DNA of 64,000 nucleotides from Lepturacanthus savala. Taxonomy: Eukaryota; Chordata; Actinopteri; Scombriformes; Trichiuridae. The position numbers and the translations under genes were made by a program. The DNA is taken from the NCBI GenBank assembly GCA_030544235.1, contig CM060465.1, positions 32,929,488 through 32,993,487 on the forward strand, in the 5' to 3' direction. Below the pieces are notes generated by a model. That model searched no databases, was not told the origin of the DNA, and saw nothing but the letters and a program-made list of their open reading frames with translations. Shown one piece after another: positions 1 through 13,179 of this stretch (within the stretch, counting starts at the first letter, position 1; each line of letters begins with the position of its first letter).

Positions 1-795
1 TGGCCTGTAGAAGATATTTTTTTTTGTTTTTCTCAAAGAAAATTCACTTAGGCTTCAGATTAAATGGAAGAATCTTTAACTTCAGAAGAGTACAAGTGGT
101 TATGATGAGCATTCATCCAACATGAAGGAGTAGAAACATGCAATATCTGCAGTTCTCTATTATAGAGAAGTTAAGGGACTAAAAAATGGGTTTTTACTGC
201 AAGTTCTGACACAAATGTCTGCTTTGGTGTAAAAGTACCTTAGGGCGATAGGAATAAATTTATCCAAAGAGACAAGTCAGATCAGCCTTTGTTTCAGAGA
301 TATACATGCTTTTCTGTAAATGGCCACCAACACTACATTAAAATACACAGTTGTATTGTGTCCCAATAAAACTGTAAATATTGTTATGAATTCTATCTCT
401 CATAACTCAATGCATTTGTATCCAAAATACTTCTTATATTGCACATTCGTTTTTTAAAATAAAAATATTCATAATTTGCTCAAATCTTCTTATGCATAAA
501 GCAATAGAACCTTTAGACTCGATTCCTGTTTATTTGGATTCTTTGACCTTAATAATGTACAGTTATATACCATCTTTGTTCTTATGGTTATAAGAGAAGA
601 AGCAAAGTTGTGGACTTTAATGTGGTAGCGTGTGGTAGGTATTAAAAAAAAACGTGTATATCTCTGAAACAAAGGCTGATCTGACTTGTCTTTTTGGATG
701 AATTTATTCCTATGAGCCTTTGGTACTTTCGCCCCAAAGTAGACATTTGTGTCAGAACTTGCAGTAAAACATCCCTTAACTCCTCCTGCATTCTA
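1..795. mobile_element. Repeat family A, copy 1: DNA-transposon-like element with long terminal inverted repeats
   Basis: Sequence from about 160 to 310 (ttaagggac... acacaaatgtctgctttgg... gacaagtcagatcagcc) recurs as its reverse complement at about 650-795, giving arms near 140 bp. The interior 320-650 and the stretch 1-150 both match parts of 20995-21590 at the second copy. Block order differs between copies, so copy 1 is probably a composite of two insertions and is cut by the window edge. No transposase frame is visible. The type is a non-autonomous MITE of unknown superfamily. Confidence 0.7.
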
Positions 796-921
796 AAAAC
801 AGAGAAGATTTACACTGATTAACACACTGTGGGACCATAAGACAAAAAATTGCATATCAGAAAGAGTGAAAAACAGATGCAGAAAGAGCATGAATCAGAG
901 TCATGGAGATAGAGACAGCAC

Positions 922-1016
922 CTTCTCTGTAGCTCCTTGATGCGCACCATCATGTTGAGGTGGCCCTGGGAATACTGCTCGATCACGTCCCGCACATCAT
1001 AGGGCTTCCGTGCTTG
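922..1016 (-). CDS. kcnq1: KCNQ1-type potassium channel, exon equivalent to human exon 13 (helix B end to helix C)
   Basis: Read on the minus strand, this exon encodes QARKPYDVRDVIEQYSQGHL and then NMMVRIKELQRR. This matches human KCNQ1 residues 531-562 (recalled) except for one Leu-to-Met change at human 552. KCNQ1 is the pore subunit of a voltage-gated K+ channel that assembles with KCNE subunits in heart and epithelia. This cytoplasmic stretch joins the calmodulin- and PIP2-contacting helix B to helix C of the tetramer. Residues equivalent to human R533, R539, R555, K557 and R562, all known long-QT positions, are retained. The length of 95 bp and the phases (starts on a whole codon, ends two bases into Arg562) equal the human exon. 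The acceptor is CAG at 1019-1017. It is preceded by a (TG)63 run rather than a pyrimidine tract. The donor is AG|gtgctg, a poor match to gtragt. KCNQ2-5 differ here, so the KCNQ1 subtype call is firm. Which teleost duplicate it is cannot be told. Confidence 0.95.
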
Positions 1017-1024
1017 CTGTGGAT

Positions 1025-1152
<128 letters not shown>

Positions 1153-1620
1153 GGACACAAAAGCCATTGTCACCCCTGGCTGCTGTTGCCTGGTCCCTGA
1201 AAACATCTCCCAACCCCCTTGGGTGCAAAGGGTTCATTGTTAACTCATTGTGTGTGTTTGTGTGCGTGCTCACACCGACAAGTGCATGGTCATGGAGAAA
1301 GCAGCCCCCTTTCACGCCTTTGTTTGGTGTGACGCCGATACAAGCGGCATCAGGAGGAACCCAGTGAACTCTTTAGGGTCTCCTTGTTGTACGGAGTGCA
1401 GCCTCCGCAGCTGACATCACTTAGGGCCGTAATTGAAAACATATAGAACACTTGGAAATGGTAAAAATATAGGAACCATTCTGTAGTAACATGTAGCATG
1501 AAAATGATGAGCCAAAGTACCTCAAACATGATTATGTATTTTTAACTGAAGCGTTTTGCAACACAAAATTTGTTCGCTGCTTTTTTTTTTTGCTGACTTC
1601 AGTGCTATGTGAGGCCATGT

Positions 1621-1672
1621 ATGTGTATGTGTGTGTGTATTTTGCAAGCAAGTGTGTGTGTGTTTGTGTGTG
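1621..1672. repeat. Interrupted GT microsatellite
   Basis: Short GT runs are broken by tat, ttgcaagca and ttt. It lies in kcnq1 intron 12. Confidence 0.9.
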
Positions 1673-1805
1673 CAGTACAGTAAGTGAATTCCTACTGTAG
1701 CCCTAGAGACAGGTTAGTGGAGCTCCCATGATACTACGCGCTTGAACTGAAGTATGCACAAAGAAGACATGCAGGTGCAGGTTTCAGGCATTTACACGCA
1801 AACAT

Positions 1806-1806
<1 letters not shown>

Positions 1807-1849
<43 letters not shown>
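1807..1849. repeat. (CA)21 microsatellite in intron 12
   Basis: A pure CA run, TG in the sense transcript, about 170 nt downstream of the exon 12 donor. Confidence 0.97.
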
Positions 1850-1851
<2 letters not shown>

Positions 1852-2019
1852 ACAGCAGCGCTGCAGCTGATATATGCCCTCGGGGCTCCCCCTCATCTTC
1901 CTGTATAACTGCACACATAACACACACATCTCTCACTCCCAATCCGTCTCTCTCTGTATCTCTGTATCTTGTGTGCTCTCGGTTGTTTTTGTCTCTCCTC
2001 TGGATTTGCTTTTGCTCAC

Positions 2020-2095
2020 CTGAAACTTCTTCCTGGCCACAAAGTACTGCATTCTGCGGAGGACTTTTACCGCTGATCTCTGGGCATGGGACAAC
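2020..2095 (-). CDS. kcnq1: KCNQ1-type potassium channel, exon equivalent to human exon 12 (helix B)
   Basis: The minus strand encodes LSHAQRSAVKVLRRMQYFVA followed by RKKFQ, preceded by one base completing the previous codon. Human KCNQ1 residues 506-530 align end to end: RRMQYFVA and KKFQ are identical, while the first twelve residues differ at about eight places (human LREHHRATIKVI). This is helix B of the C-terminal domain, which with helix A holds calmodulin and contributes to PIP2 control of gating. The exon is 76 bp, as in human. Its splice sites are good: a pyrimidine-rich acceptor ending in cag at 2098-2096 and the donor CAG|gtgagc at 2020/2019. It lies 1003 bp upstream, in gene order, of the next exon. 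The divergent N-terminal half of the helix could point to a teleost-specific duplicate. No stop codon or frameshift is visible. Confidence 0.92.
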
Positions 2096-2098
2096 CTG

Positions 2099-2990
2099 TG
2101 ACAGAAAGACAGAATCATTTATTCCCCCCTAAAAAAGATGTTTCCTTACTGTATGCTGTGAATTAGCTTGATTTAGACAAACTGACAAGCTTCATTTTTT
2201 AAAACCTTTTTAAGAGACTTAAACTATCTGGGACCAGGTTTTTAGGGGTTACACCACATTGCAGTTTTGTTACTGAACCCCAAAATGCTCCAACTACAAA
2301 CACAGCTTCATTGGCCTTGGTTGCATTCCAGTATTGATGTAAAATGTGAATAGCAAAACATGTGTGTCCCTTACATGAGAGAGCACATACACACATGCAG
2401 CAACAGGTGTGTATTTACAGCATGCACCATAATGTATGTATCAACACAGATTAACCCACTTTCTGTATAAGCTTCAGCTTTATCGGTCACACTTCCAACT
2501 GTGAATCTGCAACCTTGTGCAAAGTGAAACATGAATAAAAAAACAGACTTAGTTTGCATTAAGACGAGTCCTTAAAAAAAGAAAGAAAGAAAGAAATCAT
2601 CCCTTGGCTCAAAGCAGCACATCTGTGTCAACACGCAGGAAAACCCACTGGTACGGAGCTAAACACTGGAACAGAAACCACTGGATGCAAACAACACACA
2701 CAAACTCATACTCACATACCATAGTGACTGTATGGTATGTGCACTCGTGTTTGTTTTTTCATGGAGGCGCTCCGTGCGCTTGTGGACTGGTGCTCATTAG
2801 GTTTATTTGTCAGAAAAAATGCTGAAACATGTCTTTGGATGTTCCAGTGTGTGACAGCTGCATGTTTGGATAACGTGTGCTTGTGAGTGAAGTAGATCAT
2901 GAGAAAAACAGGGATGGAAATTGTGTTGACTGAGTGGAGATCATTGATCCGAAGGATTGAAAACACCCCAACACCGGTGCAGACACAGAT

Positions 2991-2992
<2 letters not shown>
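2099..2992. other. Intronic unique sequence
   Basis: No gene is seen. It includes a short GAAA run at 2577-2596. The overlapping open frames here are short and dissimilar to known proteins. Confidence 0.6.

Positions 2993-3079
<87 letters not shown>
2993..3079. repeat. (AC)43 microsatellite
   Basis: An uninterrupted 87-bp AC run, TG in the kcnq1 sense strand, about 0.9 kb upstream of exon 12. Confidence 0.98.
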
Positions 3080-4156
<1,077 letters not shown>

Positions 4157-4309
4157 TACTTGTCTTAGTCACTGAATGAGAAGGTGTACTCCAGTGTAGT
4201 TTCACCGGATGTTTGTGTTCAGCTGGTTCTCTGAGCAACTGCAACTTATTGTCCATTATAAACCTGTTAAAATACAAAAACCCTGATACAGGAGCAGCAT
4301 TGAGTTTTA

Positions 4310-4955
4310 CTCATATATTACATAAAAAACCCTCAGCTCAAACACTAAATGAAGTATTTTTATCTGTAGTAGAACACAATGTTACTGTTACAGCATCAAT
4401 TTATATCATCAATATCCACATCATCAATACAATAAGATAATAGTTTGCAACTAACCACTATTTAGATATTTAATATAGATTTTGAGCTGTTTGTGTGATT
4501 ATTTAAGTGTCTCCTTTATAATCTCCTTTTTAAACATCTTACAGAATATATTCTTCATGTTCTGAATTGATCCTCAATGTGATTTCTATAATTTTATGGA
4601 CAAATAATGGATCTTTGAACTATTATCTTATTATTCTTGAATTTTTTATTGCAGATAATAGCTTATTTCCTTTTTTCCTGATTTGGATCAATCTGGTCTT
4701 GTTTTATGTTTTCAATAAAGTATTTTTTATCTGTAGTAAAACACAATGTTGGAGTTTTTTTTACAATATTCAACTATATTTGCAACATAAATTGATTCTG
4801 ACACTTCTGTAGTCGCCTCACATGTTGTTGATTTCTTTTGTTTCAGTGCACAACCTTTGTGGGTGTAGGAATATTCCATATTTATTATCATTTATAGCAG
4901 AAAAACTGAAGAAAAAAACAGGCCTGAGGCTTGAGTGTTAATGGCCTTCAAACCC
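4310..4955 (+). repeat. Repeat family B, copy 1
   Basis: It matches 46137-46590 over several blocks, including ctcctttataatctcctttt, attttatggacaaataat, cctgatttggatca and the terminal aggcctgaggcttgagtg. An internal block, tattttttatctgtagtaaa, occurs twice (about 4355 and 4722), so this copy has an internal duplication. A third, short fragment (the end only) lies at 6965-7005. No coding capacity is seen; the class is unknown. Confidence 0.7.
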
Positions 4956-5095
4956 CCCCAAAAAATGAATGACTCCATTCTTGTGTCGAAGCTTACGTTT
5001 TTGTATGTAGGGGATAATCCGTGTGTGTGTGTGCTGTTTTGAATATTTCTCTTAAGCTACGTCCCAGTCAAATCAGGCACACCCACACGAATGTC

Positions 5096-5096
<1 letters not shown>

Positions 5097-5134
<38 letters not shown>
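5097..5134. repeat. (AC)19 microsatellite
   Basis: A pure AC run of 38 bp. Confidence 0.95.
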
Positions 5135-5137
<3 letters not shown>

Positions 5138-5199
5138 CCCACTCCCCAAACAAGGGTCTTTGTGGAGTCAACAAGTCGCTCTGAGGTCTTAATTAGGCA

Positions 5200-6420
5200 G
5201 AGGGACAACAAAAGGACTTAACAGACAATGCGTTGACATGGGACCATAAAACATGAACATCAAAGGCTGTCGGCCGCTGTCTTTTTTCCTGCCCTCCATG
5301 CACAGTCTGCTGCAGCTATAGGAGGAAATGCACACAAACAATACGGAACATAAAAAGCATGAGGCCCTACTTTTGTGGGGGGAGAAAAAAAAAAAGGTTT
5401 ACCCCCCACCTCCTACCGTTGATGAGGAGAAGGATGTTGTTGTTTTTTCTCCTCTTTTCTGCGTGTGACTCAGAGTTTCGAGCATAATTGGGAGAGAAAA
5501 CACATGTAGGAAACAAAAAACATGTGCGGTTTTTTGATCGTCGTACGACCGTACCCGCTCCTGCCCTCCTCCCGTTTCCTGGGTTTGACACAAACGTGCA
5601 CATGTTCGTTCGGTAAGTGTGATAAAAGAATAACATGGTGGGTTTTTACCCTCCCCTCCCCCCTCAAAAAAAAGAAAAAAAGCTCCAACTCCTCCAACAT
5701 TTGGCAGGCAGAAAGCAGAGGAATGTAAAAAGTCCCGCGTTTCTTTGCCGATGCTGCCTGTCAAACACTTGACGGCTCTGACTCTGCCTCTTACTCATCT
5801 CGTGTCTCCCTCCCGCTTCTTCCTTTCCTCTCTTTTTCATGTTTATTTTTCATCTGTTGAGAAGATTTGTCCGCTGAGGACTCCTCTTGAGTCAGCAAAG
5901 CTGGGATCTCACCCACGACGACTTCAATATACTTTCCATTGTCCTGCGCCGTATGATTCATTCACAGCTGGGAAGGCAGGTTGTGTATTTTTTTTTTCCC
6001 CTCTTCATCTACGGATTAAACCCTAACTCCTCGCTCCTCTAAACAGACCCACCATTCTTCTATCAGGTCGACAGCGAGGAGCTGCGGTCGTTCCAGTCGT
6101 GAAGCGGCCTTGTCCATCTCTTGAAAAGCTGTGACAGATTTAGCCCCACGGCCTCCCCTGGACCCTTCTCTCTTAATAAGTTTTCTCTTTTTTTTTCATT
6201 TTCAGATGGTCACTTTGGAGATCTCCCGAGTTGTCAATGGCAACTCTCCCTTATCCCCCCCCCCTTCTCCACCCCTCCACCCCCTCAGTTCTTTCTTTGG
6301 CAGGGGACCGTCAAATATCCTGTGCTTCCATGGCGCGCCGCAATAACCTCGGAGTCAGTCAGGAGAAAGCAGCCTTAGACATCAATGTGCTACGGTCAGG
6401 GCCCAGCAAGACTGCTGGCC
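5200..6420. other. Intronic region with homopolymer-rich and C/T-rich stretches
   Basis: No gene is recognised. A- and G-runs near 5375-5400 and 5664-5680 and C/T-rich sequence at 5790-5840 and 6240-6290 generate overlapping open frames of low complexity. Between them lie unique segments of moderate GC (about 5210-5280 and 5870-5960). Confidence 0.5.
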
Positions 6421-6452
<32 letters not shown>

Positions 6453-6458
6453 TGTGTG
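6421..6458. repeat. (TG)n microsatellite with one interruption
   Basis: A TG run broken once by A at 6446. Confidence 0.95.
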
Positions 6459-8329
6459 ATAAGCTTTATGACTTGTGCTTTGGTCCATCAAAGAGATGTG
6501 CTCTTCTTCTGTTCTCCACAAAAACAGACATCCCTTTATCATATCTTGAAAGGATAAGATGACCACAGTCTTTCAGGAATGTTTGATCTAAAAGTGATGG
6601 CATGCCAGTGGGTGCCGTGGTATGAGTTATAAGGGTGTGCAGCTAAGGTGCTATATCCTAACGCTCAAGTTCCCCCCCTTAAATTAATGGGGTTCGATGC
6701 AGTTCCAGCTCCAGAAATGCTCCCCATGTGGATTCTCCCGTGAGGGTTTCTTTTATGGGAAATTAAACCAGCTGTCCACACTAAGCTGGAGAAATCAGAA
6801 AAAAACCTTTTATGTGTGAAAACACAGTGCGTCTTTACTGAGGATTCAGGTTGGTTTCTCCATCCGCCTGACCAGTGAGAAAGCCGCTAAATCTAGATTT
6901 CATCTTCCTTGTTCTGTTGGTAAAAAGGTAAATTGTGAATCGTGCTTGAACTGTCATTGAACATTTAAAAGAGGGAAACTGAAAAAAATAGGCCTGAGAT
7001 TTAAGTTTAAGATTTAAACCTCTCTTAAACTCCTCTATTTTCTATTGTCAATCAACATCAATCAGCAGAATAAACATGAAATTACAATATGTCCACAGCT
7101 CCAATATGGAACCTGTTAACCAGCCCCTCTGTCATACTTATAGTCTGTTTCACTGCCTTTTCCTCTGTTGTTCTGTCTCTTCCTGAGTCTCTTTTTTCTC
7201 AAAATGTTGTTGCAATTTATTTGCATTAACTGTCCTAACCTGAACCTGAGTGACTGAGAAAAGCGGCGAGGAGCAGCTGCTTAAATGTGGCTTGTGATAA
7301 AATAGTTTCCTCCTCCCTTCTGTGTCCGCTCCAGTTGTTTTCATGTCCCCCATTCCCAGATCAATAGGCACTGATCAAGACATGCTGGAGACAATAGCTG
7401 CAACCAAGCCACATCAAAGCCTCGTAACAATTAAGAGCTGATGACAAAGAGGGAACTGAGAGAGGAGACATGTTTGATGTGTGTGGCCACCCGAGAGAGG
7501 AAAAAAGAGAAAAACACAGGGTCATAAATAGACTCACTATCGATTCTATTCAATAGGCCTTATTGGCTTTGGTTTGAGTTGTCCATGCACTATTACTATT
7601 ATGAAAGGCAATGTTAAGGAATGAAATGAAGGATATTATGTGAATAAAAATATAAGTTAATAGAATAGTTGTTAGATAGTTAATAGATGTCAATATGACA
7701 TTAACAATGCAAGTGTTAATCTACTGATGATTAAATAAAGAGGTGTTAGTGGTAATAACACAAGATATCAAATATTCATTAGATAACAAAAGAAATGCTA
7801 CTGAAAATGAAATAATTAAACTAAAATGAAGTAATATTAAGAGTAGAGATAAGGCATGACAGCCATTAGTCTATTCACATACAAACAAAAGACAAAAGAA
7901 ACTCACTGATTGTGAAAATCAAGTTGCATCAAACACACGAGTGGAGTCTTTACAGATGTTCTTCTCTCTAATCTCAAACATGCACACACTGCATGGTTTT
8001 AAAATAGTGGTGCATCACACCACAGAGTATTATTAAGATTGTTATTAATGCACTATTAATGCAAATCCTGTGTTTTGTGATTTTAGGTTTTATAAATAAA
8101 TCTGACTTACCTTGACACCACTTTACTGTATAGCAGCCTTTAAAACCAGGATAGGGCAACAATTATATCATATCCAAAACCTCAGTCTCATATATTGCCC
8201 TAGACTAAAGAGAGTACACCCATGGCTGCCACTGTATTTGTGCCTTTTCTCATCAATGAATTTTCCATTTGAATCAATCAGTAACAGTATTTGCAGTGGC
8301 ACTATCTCAGTGTGTAATGTAGCTGAACT
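6459..8329. other. Intronic sequence, largely AT-rich, no gene seen
   Basis: It holds the family B terminal fragment at about 6965-7005 and a very AT-rich stretch at 7560-7870. No coding similarity was recognised. Confidence 0.6.
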
Positions 8330-8334
8330 CTTTC

Positions 8335-8575
8335 GTGATTTTAGTCAATTTAGTCTTGTTTTCTGAAAAATCGGATTAAACTTTTTTGACTTTTTATCTC
8401 AGTGCTTTCTTTTGATCTCATATTATGGGCTTTTTATCACATAATTCTAAATTTCATCTCAAATTTTTGTTAAACTTGAAATAAGTCCATATAATTCTAC
8501 TCAATATTGGACTAATTGTCCTAAATACAAGATATTTACCCCTGATAAGATTTAAGTTTTTTTTACTGTGATGTA
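8335..8575. mobile_element. Palindromic MITE family C, copy 1
   Basis: It contains the family's hallmark tactcaatattggactaatt followed by acaagatatttaccc and gataagattt, with the family's central ttagtcaatttagtcttg at its left. It is diverged compared with the copy at 62013-62280. Other copies are near 18020-18245 and 45923-46087. Confidence 0.65.
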
Positions 8576-8579
8576 CTCT

Positions 8580-9104
8580 GGTTGGTCATTTTTTTTTTTT
8601 TGGAATTCTCTCCTGTGACTCACTCTTGTGGTTTAGCTCTGTCTCCTGTTTGGACTCCCTCATTAATCCATTCACACACATTCATACATTGACAGTGGTG
8701 GCAAACACGCAAGGTTCATCAGGATCTAATCATCTAATCATTCACACACAGCCACCAGGAGCAATTTGAGATGAGGCCTGGGAACTTTATTGGCTTGTGT
8801 CTGCTCTTACTTGTGTGTTGTGGTGATGTCATTATTCATATGGTGTTGTGTGTGCATTTATATTTTGTCTGATGTTGGTGAATGTTTTGGTGCTCATTGG
8901 AGTTTTATTGTCTGTGACAGAGTGTGAAAACAAATTTCAAATTTATGGGACAATAAAGTCCATTTATAAATGAATGGTAACATAACACTGCGTATGCTAC
9001 AATGATTTTTTTTCTTTTGCACCTAAATAATTTGTCTGGATATGTACACACTTGTACAGAGAAGCGGTAAAAAGGATAAGGGCCCACGTAGCATGTACTC
9101 ACAA
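8580..9104. other. Unique intronic sequence
   Basis: No gene or repeat is recognised apart from homopolymer T at 8590-8602. Confidence 0.5.
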
Positions 9105-9500
9105 CTGAAGAGGGCACTTTAGACATGTTTGTGTTATACAAATGGGCACTCTAGCACACTTTTTAGCTTCCAAAAAGGCACTTTAACATGCTTTTTTAGC
9201 TCCCACGAGCTCCGCACTATAGCACACATTTTGGCTCCTTGAAGGCATGTTAGCACACGTCTAGCACCCAGAGGGCACTTTAGCACATGTTTTAGCATCA
9301 AGCGGGCACTTTACCACATATTTTGGCTCCTAGAGGGCACTTTAGGAATTGTTTTAGCTCCCATGAAGGCACTATAGCATGCATTTTGGCTCCTAGAGGG
9401 TAGGTTAGCATGCACAGGTCAGTGCACATTTTGGCTCTTATAGGGCACTTGAGCACACGTTTTAGCCCCCAAGAGGGCACCTTAGCGCAACTTTTTGCGA
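9105..9500. repeat. Minisatellite, about 12 degenerate copies of a 31-32 bp unit
   Basis: The unit approximates ggcactttagcacacatttt plus ggctcctagag and repeats with substitutions from about 9111 to 9490. It ends in a C-rich segment (9503-9518). The 60-residue minus-strand frame across it is repeat-derived. A related tract in the opposite orientation is at about 18893-19083. Confidence 0.85.
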
Positions 9501-9884
9501 CTGGCCCCCCGCCCCCCTCTTATGCACACCACTGTAAACCCCTACGTCATACACATGACCAGCCAGAGTCAGGGTCTGAAAGTTACTGTTCCGTGCTAAA
9601 GGTGAAGCCTAAAGAGGAACACGTGGCGGTAACTCTTCTTCAAAGTCAGCATAATTAGAGAGTTGTGTCGATTTGGGGTTAATGACCCCCTCTTTGGTGC
9701 TAGACCTTATTGTAGGCCAAATGTTTAGCCTAAGGTGTGTCACTAAATTGGACGTGTGAGTCAACCAGAGGAAAAAATTTATTTTCAAGAGGGAATTTCC
9801 TCTCCCAGGGTTTTAAGGTTGTTTTCTTTCTATTTTTCTAGCCAATCGGTTGGTAAAAATTGATGAAATCTGATCTGAAACTTT

Positions 9885-10200
9885 GAACTGAAATATCTTG
9901 ACACGTATAAAATGGATTGCTATGAAATTTTGTGCAGACGTTCATGGTCCCAGGAGGATGAATCCAACAGATCTTGTTTATCCCCTGAATTTTTCTTTAA
10001 GTGCCACTATGACATTGACTATTTTGGTTCAGAGTGAGATATCTCAGATATCTCTAACAGCTGGATTGCAATAAAATGTGCTACAGATATTCAACATCTG
10101 CAGTAAATAGATTCTAATGACTCTGGTGATCCTCTGACTTCTCCTCGAGTGCTACCAGCAGGTCAAAGTTTTGGATGGATTTTCTAGTTTCTCTGGATAT
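9885..10200 (+). mobile_element. Degenerate interspersed repeat of a type common in fish genomes
   Basis: Blocks such as ggattgctatgaaattttgt, gcagacgttcatggtcccag and gtgatcctctgacttctcct resemble a middle-repetitive fish sequence I recognise by its phrases. Class and ends are not determinable here. Confidence 0.5.
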
Positions 10201-11200
10201 TCATAGTTTCCAGATGATGTACAGTACAGTGCTAAGTCTTTCAAACACTCTGAACATGCACCAGCATCTTGTATAAATAAAGTAAGTACTCAGGCACCTT
10301 TCCATAAATGCACGACATACAACACATACAGTTCCTCCCTGTTAAGACCAACATTCTTGAGATTGAGTGTGTTTTTTATGTGTGTGGGTATGCGCGTGCA
10401 TGTTATGTAGAGAGGAGGGCGATTGGGTTTCTCCAGTGAGGGAGAAGGGGGTGAGGTGGAAGAAGAAGGATTTATAATTCATGGCCTAATAGGATTTGTT
10501 GCTGTTTAGCAGGATTAGGCATGTTAGAGAAAGAATCTATTTATTGCTGCCAGTCGGGGGGTCCCCTCGCATGGATGGGGTGGGGAGATTTGGGGGGGGG
10601 TGTGCAAGCTGGACCGTTGATTTTTTTTTTTCACCCCAGTCATTTTCTGGGATAACCTCTGGCACCGAGGCCTCTGAGCACCCAAGTCCACCCCCTCCTC
10701 TCCCCTCTTAGTCCCACTACAGCCACCATTTTTGGATTAAATTGCCTGTTTCTTTTTCATAGCACTCTGATAATCCAGGCACATGAGCCCAGTGGTTGGT
10801 CATGCCAACACACATGGCTGTTCATGTGTGTTTGTGTGTGTGTGTGCAAGCACAATTAACAGCATATTGCTCTTGGGGGAGCAAGGGCCTGCTGGAGGCC
10901 ATGGTCACAGATGTGCACATGTTCAGCCTGGCTTAACCCTGGCTATGGACCCAGTGGGAAGTCAGAGAAGAGAGAGAGAGAGAGAGGGGGGAAAAGAAGA
11001 AGGAGTAAGAGAGAGAAAAGAAGAGATGGAGGGTGACCTCTGCGCCTGCTTAGCTAAGGGGCTTCCCTTTCATAAACCAATGGGCTTAGATTATAAAACC
11101 AATTCACTTTCAAAAGAGAATAATTCTTTAATTCACGTGTGGCTGGCGCTACAGTGGGGGGTCGACTGACTGTTCTGTTCTGTTTAAGTTAGGCCTTGTG
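10201..11200. other. Intronic region with a conserved-looking block and a GA-rich tract
   Basis: The stretch 10480-10780 is non-repetitive with G- and C-runs. The stretch 10965-11030 is purine-rich (GA/GGGA). There is no persuasive ORF and no family was recognised. Regulatory status is a guess that needs alignment to other fishes. Confidence 0.3.
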
Positions 11201-13179
11201 TTTAATTAGGCCTCCAGCTACAGGAAGAATTGTTGACCTCCACAAGTTGCTGTCTCTGTTTGTGTATGACAGAAAGGCAGGAAAACAAAGTTGAAAATGT
11301 GCAGAGGCAGCATTTTCCAGCCTCTATCAAATAGTCCAGCCTCTTAATCAATCTAGTAAAGGGGATTATATTCCTATGAAATAGGACTACTGAATTTTTT
11401 ATCAGCGTTTTCAATCTAAATGTGTTCAGTGACTTTAAAGAACTAGCACAGAAAAGTGATTAAGAAGATTTTTCATGTTTGGCCAAATGAGGGTGTGTTG
11501 GACTGTTATTGTCTTAAAGACAAATTGTACATTGTGTAATGGACATACATTGAGATATGGAGAAACATACAAATACAGTTATTGTGAGAAAAAGGCTACA
11601 ATTTATGTTGAAAGTGTGGATGTCAATCTACATATAGGTTTTGAAATTGTGTTAAAGGTCAAGGAACAATGATCTGATGATGGTTCTGTGAACATATCTT
11701 GGAGTAACATGGGTACAGCCTACAGTAACCTGTGCAGGTGTGAGGAATAAAGTAGCAGCTAAAGTGGCAAACGTCTTAGCGCGTGGTTTTTGAGAGACAT
11801 TACAATATTTTGGTTATGTTTGCTGCATGAACAGTGTAGGAAGAAACAGGACAACTGAGCTTTGAATTGTAAGTAAAGTGCTGGGAAGCAACATGAGGAG
11901 GAGTCGTGATACAGAGCTTTACACTGTAGCTAAAGTGCTGGTGCAGGATAATGCTGGGATAGGTAAGTCTATGGGATTTGTACTTTTATTGATGGTAATG
12001 ATGGTTTGAATATCTATCAAAAGAATTCCACAAAAAATGATACATACTATTGTGCAATGGGTATAGCTACATATATCTGAAAGCTGTTGATCTGACAATG
12101 AGTCAAAGAGATACACGGGCCACAGACACACAGAGGCTCCTTGCTTTTATAGATAGATGATGGAGTTTCAGTGTGAGCACCTACAGTAATGAAGGTCATA
12201 GTGCCACCTTTCTAAGCGTGGTCAAGACCCCTGGTGCCATTGACCAAACAAATACACAGTCAGTAGCTCTAAGTGTCCACATTCAGAGAACTATAAGCTA
12301 CAGGCTCTAACACAAACACACAACTTTCTACCTAACACCACATTCAGACTGTGTGAAAATGAGCCCTCTAATTAATTTGACTGGGGGAAGTCTGTCAACA
12401 TTTCCAATGGAGAGGGCTCTGCAAAAAAAAAAAGGCAAAACATCACCAGTCGTATACATGTAAGTCCATATTCCGTGAATGTAGTTCTTCTAATGTCCAT
12501 CAAGTGTCTGATGCAAAGAAAGATAAAACAGTTGCCCCCATCAGTTGTAAAATCCTGTCTGTGATGCATTAATCTGTTTCTCCAACAAGACTTTGCGGAT
12601 CATGTTTCATTTTGTCATCAGTAACTTTCAAAAACCCGACCAACACAGTTCTGTTGTTTTATCACAGGGCTGTTTTCAGACTGATAGCCCATCTATGTTA
12701 AAACAGTTTGGGTTATTTCACAAGGGCAATGTCTGACTTTATGTTTTTCTTCCCATTCTTTTCTCGCTAGTTTGAAATGGACGTGGCTTAGTTATACAAA
12801 GATAATGACACATTCTTATGTGTACCAACCAGAGTTCAGCAACGCTTCGATCAAAATCTGAATACAGGCCTGGGGTTGTTTGCTTTTGTTGTCAGTCTAC
12901 TGTCAATCAGTGTTTAATTTGCTTATTTTTATTTAGAGGAGAGAATTCCAGATAAGGCATTGAGGGGTCTGGCAAAACACAATGCAACAGTTTTCCTATA
13001 AATGTGGAGAGGAAACCAGTGGGAACAGGTCAGCTAATCAACAACCCCATCATTATCTGTTTCTCTCCTGTTTAGTGCGGATTTCATTTATTTGCACAGT
13101 GATAAAAGATAAGAGGCAAACTAATAAAAGCAAGCAAACAAAAGCTTGATGACCAGTAAATACATTCCTCTGCAGCTCC
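11201..13179. other. Unique intronic sequence, no feature seen
   Basis: The frames in this interval are short and without recognisable domains. Base composition is ordinary. Confidence 0.5.

Noticed and set aside
922..1016. Assignment to KCNQ2-KCNQ5 instead of KCNQ1
   Set aside because: Those paralogs have different residues around PYDV and after IEQYS. The string ARKPYDVRDVIEQYSQGHLN is KCNQ1-specific as far as I recall.
9105..9500. CRISPR-like array (regularly spaced repeats)
   Set aside because: Units are contiguous and degenerate, with no unique spacers, in a vertebrate genome. It is a minisatellite.
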